The notes: generated by a model from the sequence alone, not told the origin. A stretch of DNA of 64,000 nt from Planctomycetaceae bacterium (GCA_012719125.1 JAAYAY010000322.1:1-64000); one strand, 5' to 3'. Counted from the stretch's first letter, positions 27,322 through 36,520 are shown. Numbers and translations are program-made.

Positions 27322-28275
27322 ATGGACCGGCGACACTTTATTTCCGAATTGGGGCGGATGGCGACGGCGTCGAGTGCGGCTCTGGCGGCGATGGCGGGCA
27401 CGGCAGCGGGGCAGGCGGAGTCGGCCGAGGCGATGCCGACGATCGCGCTGGGGTCGCGGCGGATCACCCGGCTGGTGGCCGGCTCCAACCCACTGCTCGG
27501 CTATTCCTATCTCGGCCCCCACGTGGACCGGGAGATGAAGGAGTACTACACACCGGAACGCACGGTGGAGTTCTTGCTCGATTGCGAACGAGCGGGGATC
27601 AACGCCCACCAGTTCTCGTATACGCCCAAGGGCGACTCTCCGGGCATCATCGCCAAAGTTCGCGAGCGGGGGTCGAAGATGAACTTCTTCTGCCTGGCGC
27701 GGAACCCGGACGAAGTCCGGCCCGCGATCGAGGCGGTCGATCCGTTTGCCATGGTCCATCACGGCGGAGTGACCGACAGCCGATTCGCGGAAGGCAAGTC
27801 GGAGTTGGTCCACGATTTCGTCAAGGCGGTCCACGACGGAGGTCTGCTGGCCGGCGTCTCCGCTCATAACCCCGATTGCATCAAGCGGATCGCCGACGAG
27901 GGTTGGGAAGTCGACTTCTTCATGACCTGCTTCTATTTCCTCACCCGCAAGACCTCCGCGAAACCGGGCGAGACAGTCCCCGAACCCGACCTCCTCCATG
28001 TGGGCCACTATCCTTTCTACCGCAACGATCCGACCGTGATGACCGCGGTGATTCGCCAGGTCAAACAGCCGTGCCTGGGCTTCAAGATCCTGGGCGCCGG
28101 GCGGAAGTGCGCCGACCAGAACATGGTCCGAGAAGCCTTCCGTTTCGCCTTCGAGAACATCAAGCCGACGGACGGGGTGATCGTGGGAATGTTCCCGAAG
28201 TACTTCGACGAAGTCGGGGCGAATACGGGGTATGCCCGTGATTTGGGTGGTGGTGAGGCCAACGGGAAGACGTGA
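27322..28275 (+). CDS. Tat-exported TIM-barrel protein of unknown function
   Basis: 317 residues with a twin-arginine-like leader (MDRRHFISELGRMATASSAA). The body has repeated beta-alpha units: ITRLVAGSNPLLGYSYLG, FAMVHHGGVTDS, GLLAGVSAHNPDCI, DFFMTCFYFLTRK and CLGFKILGAGRKC. The layout resembles aldo/keto reductase-like barrels, but no catalytic Tyr/Lys set is obvious. Many planctomycete genomes carry such proteins as uncharacterised. Strong ribosome-binding site AAGGGAGAA before the ATG at 27322. The gene is followed by the repeat-flanked GxxExxY unit. Confidence 0.75.
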   Translation: MDRRHFISELGRMATASSAALAAMAGTAAGQAESAEAMPTIALGSRRITRLVAGSNPLLGYSYLGPHVDREMKEYYTPERTVEFLLDCERAGINAHQFSYTPKGDSPGIIAKVRERGSKMNFFCLARNPDEVRPAIEAVDPFAMVHHGGVTDSRFAEGKSELVHDFVKAVHDGGLLAGVSAHNPDCIKRIADEGWEVDFFMTCFYFLTRKTSAKPGETVPEPDLLHVGHYPFYRNDPTVMTAVIRQVKQPCLGFKILGAGRKCADQNMVREAFRFAFENIKPTDGVIVGMFPKYFDEVGANTGYARDLGGGEANGKT

Positions 28276-28283
28276 GGGACGAA

Positions 28284-28360
28284 CAGAAAAGAAAATGTAG
28301 GGAAAAGAAAATACGGATACGATGGCAAATCCACCTCGTCATTTTCCATTTTCTTTTCCG
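28284..28360. repeat. 77-bp palindromic repeat, left copy at the GxxExxY gene
   Basis: Outer arms 28286-28297 (GAAAAGAAAATG) and 28347-28358 pair perfectly. The inner part holds a 29-base piece at 28314-28342 (begins CGGATACGAT) that recurs at 29191-29219 with two changes in the same direction. It ends 12 bases before the GTG start of the gene. Confidence 0.7.
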
Positions 28361-28371
28361 GGGGGTAGAGG

Positions 28372-29160
28372 GTGCCGATCCATATTGGGTTTGACGTTCG
28401 GCGGATGGCCGATGATGAATTCAAGGAGTGTGCCTATGAGGTTATGAGCCAAGTCTTCGAGGTTCAGGAAGAGCTTGGACGACTGTTTCACGAGTCGATC
28501 TACCAGCAGGAATTGGCATTTCGTATTATGGAGGCCCGGCGTGAGGTCCCGATCGAGGTGTGGTCTGAGGATTTCTGCAAGACTTACTATCTTGATTTGC
28601 TGGTTTGCGGAGGTGCGATCTTCGAATTGAAGGCCGTTGAGTCGCTGACGGAACGCCATCGTCGGCAACTATTGCAGTACCTGTTCCTCACCGACATGCC
28701 CCATGGAAAGCTCGTCAACCTCCGCCCGGAGCGAGTGCAGCACGAGTTCATCAACAGTACTCTGACTCGCGCGGATCGCGTCTCATTTGATGTTGACGAC
28801 GGCAATTGGATGGAGTTCGAGACGACGCACTTGAAGCAATCCATGGTAAACGCGATACGCGATTGGGGTACGGGTCTGGATATCGGCCTGTACGAAGAAT
28901 TGGCCGCGTTTGTCTGCGGCCAACCGGCGGACAGGGAAGCGACGGCCGAGATCCGGTTGGGTGGACGCACGGTCGGAAATCAACCGATCCGATTGGCGTC
29001 GCCATACGTTGCTCTGCGAATCACTGCCCTGCCCACGAAACGTCAGGACGAATACGAAACGCATCTCGGCCGGTTCCTTGCTTGCTCCAACCTCCACGCC
29101 ATCCAATGGAGCAACATCACTCGGCAATTGGTTCGCTTCAAGACGATCGTAAAGAAATGA
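28372..29160 (+). CDS. GxxExxY-family protein, PD-(D/E)XK nuclease-like, long form
   Basis: 262 residues; most GxxExxY proteins are about 125. The signature region VQEELGRLFHESIYQQELAF (Glu41, Tyr44) is followed by TYYLDLLVCGGAIFELKAVE, where Asp75 and Glu85-x-Lys87 fit a PD-(D/E)XK nuclease active site, then LTERHRRQLLQYLFLTDMPHGKLVN. A C-terminal half (about 130-262) without recognised motif contains an NWMEF segment and two small beta-rich blocks. The start is GTG at 28372 with GGGGGGTAGAGG upstream; ATG at 28405 is an alternative but would drop residues that look conserved. Direct copies of a palindromic repeat stand at both ends. The family's function is unknown; nuclease activity is inferred from fold only. 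Confidence 0.8.
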   Translation: MPIHIGFDVRRMADDEFKECAYEVMSQVFEVQEELGRLFHESIYQQELAFRIMEARREVPIEVWSEDFCKTYYLDLLVCGGAIFELKAVESLTERHRRQLLQYLFLTDMPHGKLVNLRPERVQHEFINSTLTRADRVSFDVDDGNWMEFETTHLKQSMVNAIRDWGTGLDIGLYEELAAFVCGQPADREATAEIRLGGRTVGNQPIRLASPYVALRITALPTKRQDEYETHLGRFLACSNLHAIQWSNITRQLVRFKTIVKK

Positions 29161-29247
29161 AATAATAGAAGATGAGCGGAAAGAAGGATGCGGATACGAT
29201 AGCAAATCCAACTCGTCATATTCTTTTCCTCCCATTTTCTTTTCTGC
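29161..29247. repeat. Palindromic repeat, right copy at the GxxExxY gene
   Basis: It starts right at the stop codon. The right arm 29233-29247 (CATTTTCTTTTCTGC) equals the right arm of the copy at 36652-36666. The left arm has decayed. The core 29191-29219 is a direct repeat of 28314-28342 (27 of 29 identical). Confidence 0.65.
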
Positions 29248-29273
29248 TTCTTTGACAAGAGAGGCCGGTGTTG

Positions 29274-29756
29274 ATGCAGGAAGTGACTGTGTTTGAACGA
29301 ATCCGGCGCCTGCTGGACGAGAAGGGGGTCGTTTACGACGTGCTGCGTCATGAGCCGGTGTATACCAGCGAGGAAGCGGCGGCGGTCCGGGGGACGCCGT
29401 TGGCCAGCGGGGCGAAGGCGCTGATCTGCAAGGGAGAGGAGCAGGTCGTGATGTTCGTTCTGCCGGCCGATCGGAAGCTGGCCAACCGCGAGATTCGCCG
29501 GGCGCGTCGGTGGCGCAAGCTGCGGTTCCTGAATCGCGACGAGGTGTTCGAGTTGACCGGATTGCAGCCGGGGTCGATTCCGCCTTTTGGCAGTCTGTTC
29601 GGTCTGCCGACCCTGTGCGATTCGCGGCTGGGCGAGAACGAGCGGATCAATTTCAACGCCGGGGATCACTCGATCTCGGTGAGCATGCGCTATGCGGACT
29701 ACGTGCGAGTGGAAAGCCCGGAGTTGGGAGAGTTCGCGGACGCGAGCGAGCTGTAG
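29274..29756 (+). CDS. YbaK/EbsC-type aminoacyl-tRNA editing protein
   Basis: 160 residues. The YbaK/aaRS-associated domain covers the whole protein: EEAAAVRGTPLASGAKALIC, FVLPADRKLANREIRR, KLRFLNRDEVFELTGLQPGS and IPPFGSLFGLPTLCDSRL. These match free-standing deacylases that hydrolyse mischarged tRNA (for example Ala- or Cys-tRNA-Pro). The Lys in GAKALI is the family's key residue. Three in-frame starts are close together (GTG 29268, TTG 29271, ATG 29274); ATG at 29274 has AAGAGAGG nine bases upstream and is chosen. The gene lies right after the repeat-flanked GxxExxY unit. Confidence 0.9.
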   Translation: MQEVTVFERIRRLLDEKGVVYDVLRHEPVYTSEEAAAVRGTPLASGAKALICKGEEQVVMFVLPADRKLANREIRRARRWRKLRFLNRDEVFELTGLQPGSIPPFGSLFGLPTLCDSRLGENERINFNAGDHSISVSMRYADYVRVESPELGEFADASEL

Positions 29757-29783
29757 GGTGCGTCTCGATGCGCGCAAAGGCCG

Positions 29784-30686
29784 TTATCCGAGTTGTTTGG
29801 CCATTTTCTCCACGAAAGCAACACACCTGGCCACATCGTCCATCAACTCGGGCGAGTCGTGCTCGTACTCGATGGTCATCACGCCGCGGTAGCCTTGCCG
29901 CTTGAGTTCTGTGAGTACGGCCGTGTAGTCGGCCTTTCCTTCCCCCAGAGGCACGTCGCGAGCCTCGACAACGCCTTTCTCCTGGACGTCCTTGAGATGG
30001 AAACCGCGAATGCGTCCTTCCATCTTCTTCAGACACTCCACCGCATCCAATCCCGAGCGGACCCAGTGCCCAGTGTCGCAGCAGGCGCCGATCCGCGGCC
30101 CGCGACCCTTGCAGACCGCCAGGACATTTTCCGGATTCCAGTACTTGTAGGCGGGAGCGCCGGGACGTTGCGGGTGATTGTGAACGGCAAGATTGATCTC
30201 GTACTCATTGCAGAACTTCTCGATCATGTCGAAGGCCTCGGCAACCGGTTCGGCAACAATGGCGGCTATGCCCATCTCTCGGCAAAAGTTGAATATCCGT
30301 TTGGCTTGTTCGGCGTCGGTATTGAGGTTCGAGTAGAAGGCCGAAATGGTGACGCCCGTGTCGGCGAGCTTCTGCTTCAGTTCCTTGCGGACTTCGGGAG
30401 CGAGATCCTCGTTGACCTTCAGTTCGGGCCGGGCTTTGTCGAGGGCGAGGAAGAAGGCCGGTTCGATGTTGCGGATGCCGAGTTTGGCGGTCATGTCCAG
30501 GGCTTCGTACAAACTGAAGCGGCGGAAGGTGTATTGGGCCACGCCGACCCGCCAGCCCATGGCTTCCGCGGCGGGCGAACTGCAGGGGGCCTTTTCGGCT
30601 GCCCATGCAGGGGTCCCCAGGGCCGTTCCGGCCACGAGGAGAGAACTCGTCTTGAGGAAGTCGCGGCGTTTGATTCGAAGTGCCAT
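29784..30686 (-). CDS. Tat-exported sugar phosphate isomerase/epimerase-like protein
   Basis: 300 residues with Tat leader MALRIKRRDFLKTSSLLVAG. The TIM-barrel signatures are GVAQYTFRRFSLYEALDM, LGIRNIEPAF, NLAVHNHPQRP, GACCDTGHWVRSGLD and GFHLKDV, with a final TIEYEHDSPE; the His, Asp and Glu residues fit a metal site of the xylose isomerase-like superfamily. Substrate unknown. The start has GAGGGA six bases upstream. It is divergent from the Gfo/Idh gene at 30941, and the two together look like a sugar-conversion pair, as often seen in planctomycetes. Confidence 0.9.
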   Translation of the reverse strand: MALRIKRRDFLKTSSLLVAGTALGTPAWAAEKAPCSSPAAEAMGWRVGVAQYTFRRFSLYEALDMTAKLGIRNIEPAFFLALDKARPELKVNEDLAPEVRKELKQKLADTGVTISAFYSNLNTDAEQAKRIFNFCREMGIAAIVAEPVAEAFDMIEKFCNEYEINLAVHNHPQRPGAPAYKYWNPENVLAVCKGRGPRIGACCDTGHWVRSGLDAVECLKKMEGRIRGFHLKDVQEKGVVEARDVPLGEGKADYTAVLTELKRQGYRGVMTIEYEHDSPELMDDVARCVAFVEKMAKQLG

Positions 30687-30856
30687 GGTAGTCCCTCGCT
30701 TTCACTTCACTATGGTGGGTTCTCGCTGATTCAAGGCAGGCTGAAGCCTGGACTCCAACGAAGGTTGCTCACGACGGAGCGTGGTGATTGCTCGGTGGGC
30801 GGCGCTCGGAGAGCAAGCTGCTACTACAGTATCTTGCTGGGAAACCGGTCCGAGTA

Positions 30857-30886
30857 TTGCTCGGGCGCCGGTCCCCATTGTAGATT
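30857..30886 (+). promoter_or_regulatory. Candidate promoter of the 30941 gene
   Basis: TTGCTC (30857-30862) and TAGATT (30881-30886) with an 18-base spacer, 54 bases before the start. Confidence 0.45.
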
Positions 30887-30940
30887 GGGGAAACTGTGCC
30901 GCACAACGTATGGCCGTCCAAACCAGGGGAGATTTCCAGT

Positions 30941-32239
30941 ATGTCCGCACATCAGAATCGTCGCGAATTTCTCCGCAATTCGGTGGGTGTTGCCGGGGCT
31001 TCTCTCGCGTTGCCCAGCGTGATTCCCTCCACCGTTCTGGGCAAGGACGGCGCCGTGCCTCCCAGCGAGATGATCACGGTGGGCTTCATCGGCACGGGCA
31101 GCCACGGTATCGGCTGGAATCTGCGGGCCTATCTTCAGCAGCCCGACGCCAAGATCCTGGCCGTCTGCGACGTCGACACCAGGAACATGGACAAGGCAAA
31201 GGAGGCGATTGCCAAGAAGCTGGGCAAAGCGGACTGTGCTTCTACGCAGGACTTTCGCGAAATCCTGGCGAGGGACGACATCGATACGGTCATGATCTCC
31301 ACGCCCGACCATTGGCACGTGCTGATGAGCGTGCTGGCGATTCGGGCGGGCAAGGACGTGCAGTGCGAGAAGCCGACGCTGACGATCGACCAGGGCAAGA
31401 TTCTCGTCGAGACGGTTCGCAAGCACAACAAGGTGTTTCAGACGAGCACGGAGGACCGATCGCTGCCGATGTATCACCGCATGGCCGAATTGGTGCGGAA
31501 CGGCCGGATCGGCAAGCTCCAGCGGATCGAGGTGATCCTGCCCAAGCAGCCGACCAGACCGGGCGATCCGACGGTGCAGCCCATCCCGCCGGAACTCGAC
31601 TGGGACATGTGGCTCGGCCCGGCTCCGGAGGCTCCGTACACCCCGGACGGCGCGGCGTTCAACTTCCGCTGGATCTGGGCCTATTCGGGCGGAATCATCT
31701 GCGACTGGGGCACGCACCTTTTCGACACGGCCCAATGGGCCAACGACACCGAGCGGAGCGGCCCCGTGGAGATCGAAGGCACCGGCACGTTCTGGGAAGG
31801 CGGCCTGTACGACACGGTGAAGGACTACGACGTCACCTACAAGTATGCCAACGGCGTCGTCATGACCTGCACGCCCGGTAACCCGAGCATCAAATTCATC
31901 GGCAGCGAAGGCTGGGTCGGCAACACCGGCTGGCGAGGCAAGGTCGAGGCCAGTTCCGACGAGATTCTCAACTCGGAGATCGGCCCGGACGAGATCAAGC
32001 TCTTCACCAACCCGGCCGGAGAGCACCGCAACTTCCTGGATTGTGTGAAGTCACGGCAGGATCCGTACTTCCCCGTCGATATCGGACACCGGGTCTCAAC
32101 CGTCTGCCACCTGGCCAACATCTGCCTCAAGCTGGGCCGGAAGCTCAGGTGGGATCCCGAGAAGGAGCAGTTTCTCGACGACGCCGAGGCCACGGCGATG
32201 ATGTCGCGACCGATGCGAGAACCGTGGAGCTTGACGTAG
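30941..32239 (+). CDS. Tat-exported Gfo/Idh/MocA-family oxidoreductase
   Basis: 432 residues. The Tat leader QNRREFLRNSVGVAGASLAL is followed by the Rossmann start ITVGFIGTGSHGIGWNLRAY, STPDHWHVLMSVLAIRAGKD and CEKPTLTIDQGKILVETVRK (EKP motif), and WIWAYSGGIICDWGTHLFDT at the substrate site. The class moves hydride on sugars with NAD(P). AGGGGAGA precedes the ATG at 30941. Divergent from a TIM-barrel isomerase, 254 bases away; a short palindrome with AGGCTGAAGCCT lies in the gap. Substrate unknown. Confidence 0.92.
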   Translation: MSAHQNRREFLRNSVGVAGASLALPSVIPSTVLGKDGAVPPSEMITVGFIGTGSHGIGWNLRAYLQQPDAKILAVCDVDTRNMDKAKEAIAKKLGKADCASTQDFREILARDDIDTVMISTPDHWHVLMSVLAIRAGKDVQCEKPTLTIDQGKILVETVRKHNKVFQTSTEDRSLPMYHRMAELVRNGRIGKLQRIEVILPKQPTRPGDPTVQPIPPELDWDMWLGPAPEAPYTPDGAAFNFRWIWAYSGGIICDWGTHLFDTAQWANDTERSGPVEIEGTGTFWEGGLYDTVKDYDVTYKYANGVVMTCTPGNPSIKFIGSEGWVGNTGWRGKVEASSDEILNSEIGPDEIKLFTNPAGEHRNFLDCVKSRQDPYFPVDIGHRVSTVCHLANICLKLGRKLRWDPEKEQFLDDAEATAMMSRPMREPWSLT

Positions 32240-32283
32240 CCCGCGGCCTCTGACTGTCGGGAGGCGAGTTTTCGCAACGCGAG

Positions 32284-33987
32284 TCATCCGGCAGTACAGG
32301 GCATGGTCAATTCGCGTTTGCCGTCAACAACGTAGAGGAATTCGGTCGACGTCAGGTTTGCGAAAAGTCGCTGGGCCAGGGTCTGGTGATTCTGGTAGTC
32401 GATTTCTGCCGCTCCGAGCAGGTTGAGATTGGCCTGGATCAGTGTGTCGTTTGGGGCGGCTTGGGCCGCGCGATCGAAGAGAGCCTTGGCACCGATCAAG
32501 TCGTAGCGGGCGAATCGAAGGCAGGCCATGTGGTGAAGCAGCTCGGCATTGCCCGAGCCAAAGCGTTCGACGGCTGAATGCAGCACGCGTTCGGCCTCAT
32601 CAAGCCGCCATTGCCGGGCATATTCCACTGCCAGGTCGGTATACGATCGCAGCATCTCGGGATGGTCTGCGAGGATCTGCTCCCTCTCCTCCAATGTGTA
32701 GGGCGCAAACGCCTTTTCGCCTCCTCCAAACTGCCCGAGCACGCGGCCCAATAGCTGTCGCATCTCGGAGGTCTGCTCACCCAGGTTGAGTGTTTCTTCC
32801 TCCATCGCGTGCTCATCGAAGTAGTCCTCGACGGTGAGCAAGCCGTTTTCGCACGCTCGACGGAACTCGGCCGTGCCCGGGAAGATCCGCAACCCGCCGA
32901 GCAGGACGTGGGTCGGGCGGGCCGAATCGAGGAACTCGAAGGTCTCTCGCAGCGTCTGCGGCGTTTCAGCTCGCCCGCCAGCAATCAGATAATGGCGAAC
33001 GTCGATGGCCAGGCTGCGGGCCAGTGAGGTCACTTCGCAGGCTTGGGCTACGTCGATCCGCTTATTGAGCAGTCGCAAAACCTCCGCATTGGCCGATTCG
33101 ATGCCCAGGTTGACTTTCACACAACCGGCACGCCGCATGGCGTGGAGAATCTCGGCGTCCAGCAGATTCACGCGAGTGTCACACGCCCAGCGAAAGGTCA
33201 AACGGTGATCAAGAATGCCCCGGCAGATCGCAAGAAGTCGCTTTCTGCCGGCCGTGAAGGTATCGTCTTTGATGTGGAGATAGCGATGCCCTCGGGCAGT
33301 TACGAGCTCTTCCAGTTCATCCAGCACATTGGCGGCCGAGCGAAATCGTACCTGCGATCCCCAGAGTTGCGGCGAACAGCAGAAGCTGCATTTGCCGGGG
33401 CAGCCCCGTGAAGTGATCAGGAAACCGTAGTCGAAGTGTTCCCAAGGTCGGGCCAATGAGTCGAGTTGCTCGATGAAAGGCCGCGGCTCGGCAAGCAACG
33501 AACGATCCGCTCTCCGGAACGCGGTTCCGGGGATTGCCTCCGTCGGCCTCCCAGCCCGAAGTCGTTCGGCAAGCTCCACCACAGTCTCTTCGCCTTCCCC
33601 GATCACCACGCTATCGAACGCCGGATAATGCAGGAGCCACTCGACGGCCAGGGGCGATACGTGCGGTCCTCCTACGGTCAGGTGGCACTGCGGGTGGACA
33701 CGGCGAATCTCGGCCCCCAAGCGAGCAACCACATGGCGAAAGGCCGTGAAGCATGAAAGCCCGAACAGGTCCGCCTGCCGGTTCTCGATCTCTCCGACGG
33801 CCTCGTCCCAAGTGTACGTAGAGAGGTTGAACACCTCCGTCTCAAATCCACGCATCCTCAACTGCGCCGCCAGAGTCAACATACCGTAGGGCATGAAGTA
33901 CAGGTCCGGATCGCTGCCGCGCGGTCTGTCAGACCCCGGTTCGTGAAAGGAAACCGGCGGATAAATGAGGACGACATGGAAGGCCAT
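32284..33987 (-). CDS. B12-binding radical SAM protein with TPR-like tail
   Basis: 567 residues. A cobalamin-binding Rossmann domain (about 1-145: VVLIYPPVSFHE, MPYGMLTLAAQLRMRGFET, VGGPHVSP, VIGEGEETVVELAERL) precedes the radical SAM barrel with Cys196, Cys200 and Cys203 in SRGCPGKCSFCCS. The C-terminal part from about 450 has helical repeats like TPRs (YARQWRLDEAERVLHSAV). The class is linked to radical methylation or rearrangement in lipids and natural products; the substrate is unknown. ATG at 33987 is chosen over the frame start at 34161 because VVLIYPP is the usual family start. Confidence 0.9.
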   Translation of the reverse strand: MAFHVVLIYPPVSFHEPGSDRPRGSDPDLYFMPYGMLTLAAQLRMRGFETEVFNLSTYTWDEAVGEIENRQADLFGLSCFTAFRHVVARLGAEIRRVHPQCHLTVGGPHVSPLAVEWLLHYPAFDSVVIGEGEETVVELAERLRAGRPTEAIPGTAFRRADRSLLAEPRPFIEQLDSLARPWEHFDYGFLITSRGCPGKCSFCCSPQLWGSQVRFRSAANVLDELEELVTARGHRYLHIKDDTFTAGRKRLLAICRGILDHRLTFRWACDTRVNLLDAEILHAMRRAGCVKVNLGIESANAEVLRLLNKRIDVAQACEVTSLARSLAIDVRHYLIAGGRAETPQTLRETFEFLDSARPTHVLLGGLRIFPGTAEFRRACENGLLTVEDYFDEHAMEEETLNLGEQTSEMRQLLGRVLGQFGGGEKAFAPYTLEEREQILADHPEMLRSYTDLAVEYARQWRLDEAERVLHSAVERFGSGNAELLHHMACLRFARYDLIGAKALFDRAAQAAPNDTLIQANLNLLGAAEIDYQNHQTLAQRLFANLTSTEFLYVVDGKRELTMPCTAG

Positions 33988-34132
33988 GGGCGAGTCGGGA
34001 CAGGGCGCAAGGATCGTGACGACACGGGAGGGCAAACTACGTCGATGACGCGACGGCCCCCCTAGAAGAGTGTAGCACAAGATTCCTTCCCGCGTGGATT
34101 CCGGCAGCGGCGGCCCTGTCGATTGAGTGAAT

Positions 34133-35173
34133 CTATCTTTCGCCACATGCCGCCAATGCAAGGATCGCGTAGGCGGTGCCGGAGTGGCTGATGTAGTGCT
34201 GGCTGTCCTTCCACATCGAGCGGGTGAACCAGCGGCCTGACTGGCGTTGGTGGGTCTTCAGCCAGGCGATCCCCTGTTGAACCCGGGGATCTGCGGCGGG
34301 AACACCGGCCTGGCGAAGGACGTAGACGGCAAAACCGGTTCCGTATCCGTCGCTCGACTCCAAATCCTGCGGCTGATCGTCGCATCGCTTCCAGTTACCC
34401 AGAGTGACCGCGCCCCAGCCGCCGTCCGGCTTCTGCAAGGCCGACAAATCCTCGACGACCTGCTGCCGCTCCGACTTGGTCATGATCCCGTCGAGGTGCA
34501 GGGATGGCAGCAGTTTCATGGCGCGATGGTGCAGATTGGCGGGGGGGTTGTTGTTGAAGTATCGAAGAATCTTCTCCAGTCCGGCCTTTGCGGCAGGGGT
34601 TTGGGCATACCCGTCGGGGGCGGCACCGACTCCGATCGCCGCCATCGTGACACCGAAGTGGTCGTCGATTTCGGACGGCGGCTGGTTGAACTTCATCCAG
34701 TCGAATCCGCCGTCGTCGCGTTGCACCTGCCACACGCGGTCGAGTGCGGCCCGGGTGATCGGGTGCAGTTTTCCGGTGGTCAGGGCATCGTTCTGGGCCA
34801 GGATCGAGGCGGCCATGACCGTATGGGTCACCGCGTGTTTGCCTTCAATCGGTTTTTCGGCGAGTTGTTCGAGCTTCTGCCGAATCTGTTGGTGTGCGGG
34901 CGCATCCCAACCGGCCAACGGTCGCGCAACCAGGTAGGTGTAGTCAGAGTGGCAGGCGAAACACTTGCGTTCCTTCTGCCAGTTCAGGGCCGCGGCGTCG
35001 AGGAACCGGACGGCCGCCTCCATGGAGAACTCGCTGCGGATCGGTTCATCGGCCCGGTTGGGGGCGAGGCCGGGGACGTTTTCGAGAGTCAGTGGTTCGC
35101 CGCTGAACGCCGTGGCAGACACAAGCGCTGCCATCAGTAGGCTTGACGCATGCCGGCACAAACGCTGGTTCAT
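34133..35173 (-). CDS. Exported squalene-cyclase-fold protein with a c-type heme site
   Basis: 346 residues with a signal peptide (about 1-24). Near the N terminus is CFACHSDYTYL (Cys71, Cys74, His75), a c-heme attachment motif. The rest is alpha/alpha barrel-type repeats with QxxxGG(W/F) elements: VQRDDGGFDWMKF, LQKPDGGWGAVTLG and THQRQSGRWF, as in prenyltransferase/squalene-oxidase repeat proteins. No catalytic DxDD is seen, so it is unlikely to be a real cyclase. It may be a heme-bearing binding protein. The start has GGGAGAA upstream. It is 145 bases downstream of the radical SAM gene's start on the same strand. Confidence 0.8.
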   Translation of the reverse strand: MNQRLCRHASSLLMAALVSATAFSGEPLTLENVPGLAPNRADEPIRSEFSMEAAVRFLDAAALNWQKERKCFACHSDYTYLVARPLAGWDAPAHQQIRQKLEQLAEKPIEGKHAVTHTVMAASILAQNDALTTGKLHPITRAALDRVWQVQRDDGGFDWMKFNQPPSEIDDHFGVTMAAIGVGAAPDGYAQTPAAKAGLEKILRYFNNNPPANLHHRAMKLLPSLHLDGIMTKSERQQVVEDLSALQKPDGGWGAVTLGNWKRCDDQPQDLESSDGYGTGFAVYVLRQAGVPAADPRVQQGIAWLKTHQRQSGRWFTRSMWKDSQHYISHSGTAYAILALAACGER

Positions 35174-35380
35174 CCCTATTCTCCCAACGAGAAAGCAATC
35201 GTTGCGCTTCGCGGTCATCCGCTGTCCCCGTCGAGCGACTTGCCTACCATCGATTTGCATCTCACTTGCGAGCACAGGCGAGGCGGGCCGTTTGCAGCTT
35301 CGTTCGGTTGCTCAAACGCTGACATTCTCACCAAACAAGTCGCTGGGTGTCAATCGCTTTGGACGGCTGCCCTCTTTTCG

Positions 35381-35409
35381 TTGCGGGCTTTCGATGCCGC
35401 GACTAGAAT
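35381..35409 (+). promoter_or_regulatory. Candidate promoter of the nucleoside hydrolase gene
   Basis: TTGCGG (35381-35386) and TAGAAT (35404-35409) with a 17-base spacer, 57 bases before ATG 35467. Confidence 0.5.
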
Positions 35410-35466
35410 GGCAGCCACCGAAGGCAGATAGACGCCACTCCCACCTCACCAATCCTGAGCAAGATC

Positions 35467-36450
35467 ATGATCATGCGACACCACGCCTTCCACCGCCACT
35501 TGGCCACGTTCCTGGTCCTGGCACTTCCGCTCGGGGGACTCTTTGGGGCAGAAACCAATCCTCCGACGGTCATCTTCGACACCGACATCGGCTCCGACTG
35601 CGACGACGCCGGTGCCTTGGCGGTTCTTCACGCCCTGGCCGATGCGGGGGAGTTGAAGATTCTGGGGGTGATCTTCAGCAGCGGGAAGAACCGCTACGGC
35701 GTGGGAACGTGCGACGCGATCAACACCTGGTACGGCCGCGGGGATCTGCCCCTGGGCCAGTATCAGGGCACCGACGTCGGCGACCCGCACAACTCTTACA
35801 CGCAACAGATCGCGATGGACACCAGGCGGTTCGGCCATGACGTGGTCGATGAGGCGCCCGACCTGGTGACGGTCTACAAGTCGCTGCTCCGATCGCAGCC
35901 CGACGGCAGCGTAACGATCTGCACCGTCGGGCATCCGCACGGGCTGGTCCACCTGCTCCGCGACCCGCGAGGTGCGGAACTGGTGCGATCGAAAGTCCAG
36001 CGCTGGGTCGCCATGGGGATGGGGGAGTGGAACTTTCAGGCGATGGGGATGTCGGACTATTGCCAGGAGTTGCTGGACAACTGGCCGATGCCGTTCTTTG
36101 TCTCGCCCAGCGGTAAGACAATCAAGACGGGGCACCGGCTGCTACCGGGGACCCCCAAGGACAACCCCGTCCGCGAGGCCTATCGGCTGTGGGGCAAGGG
36201 GACGGCGATCACCGACGGGCGGTCGAGCTGGGACCAGCTTGCGGTGCTGTTCTGTGCCCGGCCGGAACTCTTCACGGTGCAGGATACGGGCCGCGTGGAG
36301 CGACAGGATGACGGGAAGGTCGTGTGGAACGGCGGAATTGACAATCCCCTGCATCACCTGATAACGCCCCGGCTGTCGGACGAGGAAATGGCCGGGATTG
36401 TCGAGGAACTGATGGCACGGCCACCCAAGGCATGTGCTGGGTGTGAATAG
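35467..36450 (+). CDS. Secreted nucleoside hydrolase-like protein
   Basis: 327 residues with a signal peptide (about 8-28). VIFDTDIGSDCDDAGALAVL is the calcium-binding DTDxxxDxDDA motif of inosine/uridine-preferring nucleoside hydrolases, and VTICTVGHPHGLVHLL and WDQLAVLFC follow the family order. It would split ribosides into base and ribose, or act on a related glycoside. Two in-frame ATG codons lie six bases apart (35467 and 35473); the ribosome-binding site is weak for both. Planctomycetes have many exported versions whose substrates are unknown. Confidence 0.88.
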   Translation: MIMRHHAFHRHLATFLVLALPLGGLFGAETNPPTVIFDTDIGSDCDDAGALAVLHALADAGELKILGVIFSSGKNRYGVGTCDAINTWYGRGDLPLGQYQGTDVGDPHNSYTQQIAMDTRRFGHDVVDEAPDLVTVYKSLLRSQPDGSVTICTVGHPHGLVHLLRDPRGAELVRSKVQRWVAMGMGEWNFQAMGMSDYCQELLDNWPMPFFVSPSGKTIKTGHRLLPGTPKDNPVREAYRLWGKGTAITDGRSSWDQLAVLFCARPELFTVQDTGRVERQDDGKVVWNGGIDNPLHHLITPRLSDEEMAGIVEELMARPPKACAGCE

Positions 36451-36520
36451 CTCGAATCGCTGTGAGCGTCTTCTGGTGTTGGCTGGTATTCTGCCGATGG
36501 CCGGCCCGGCAGCCAAGGCG

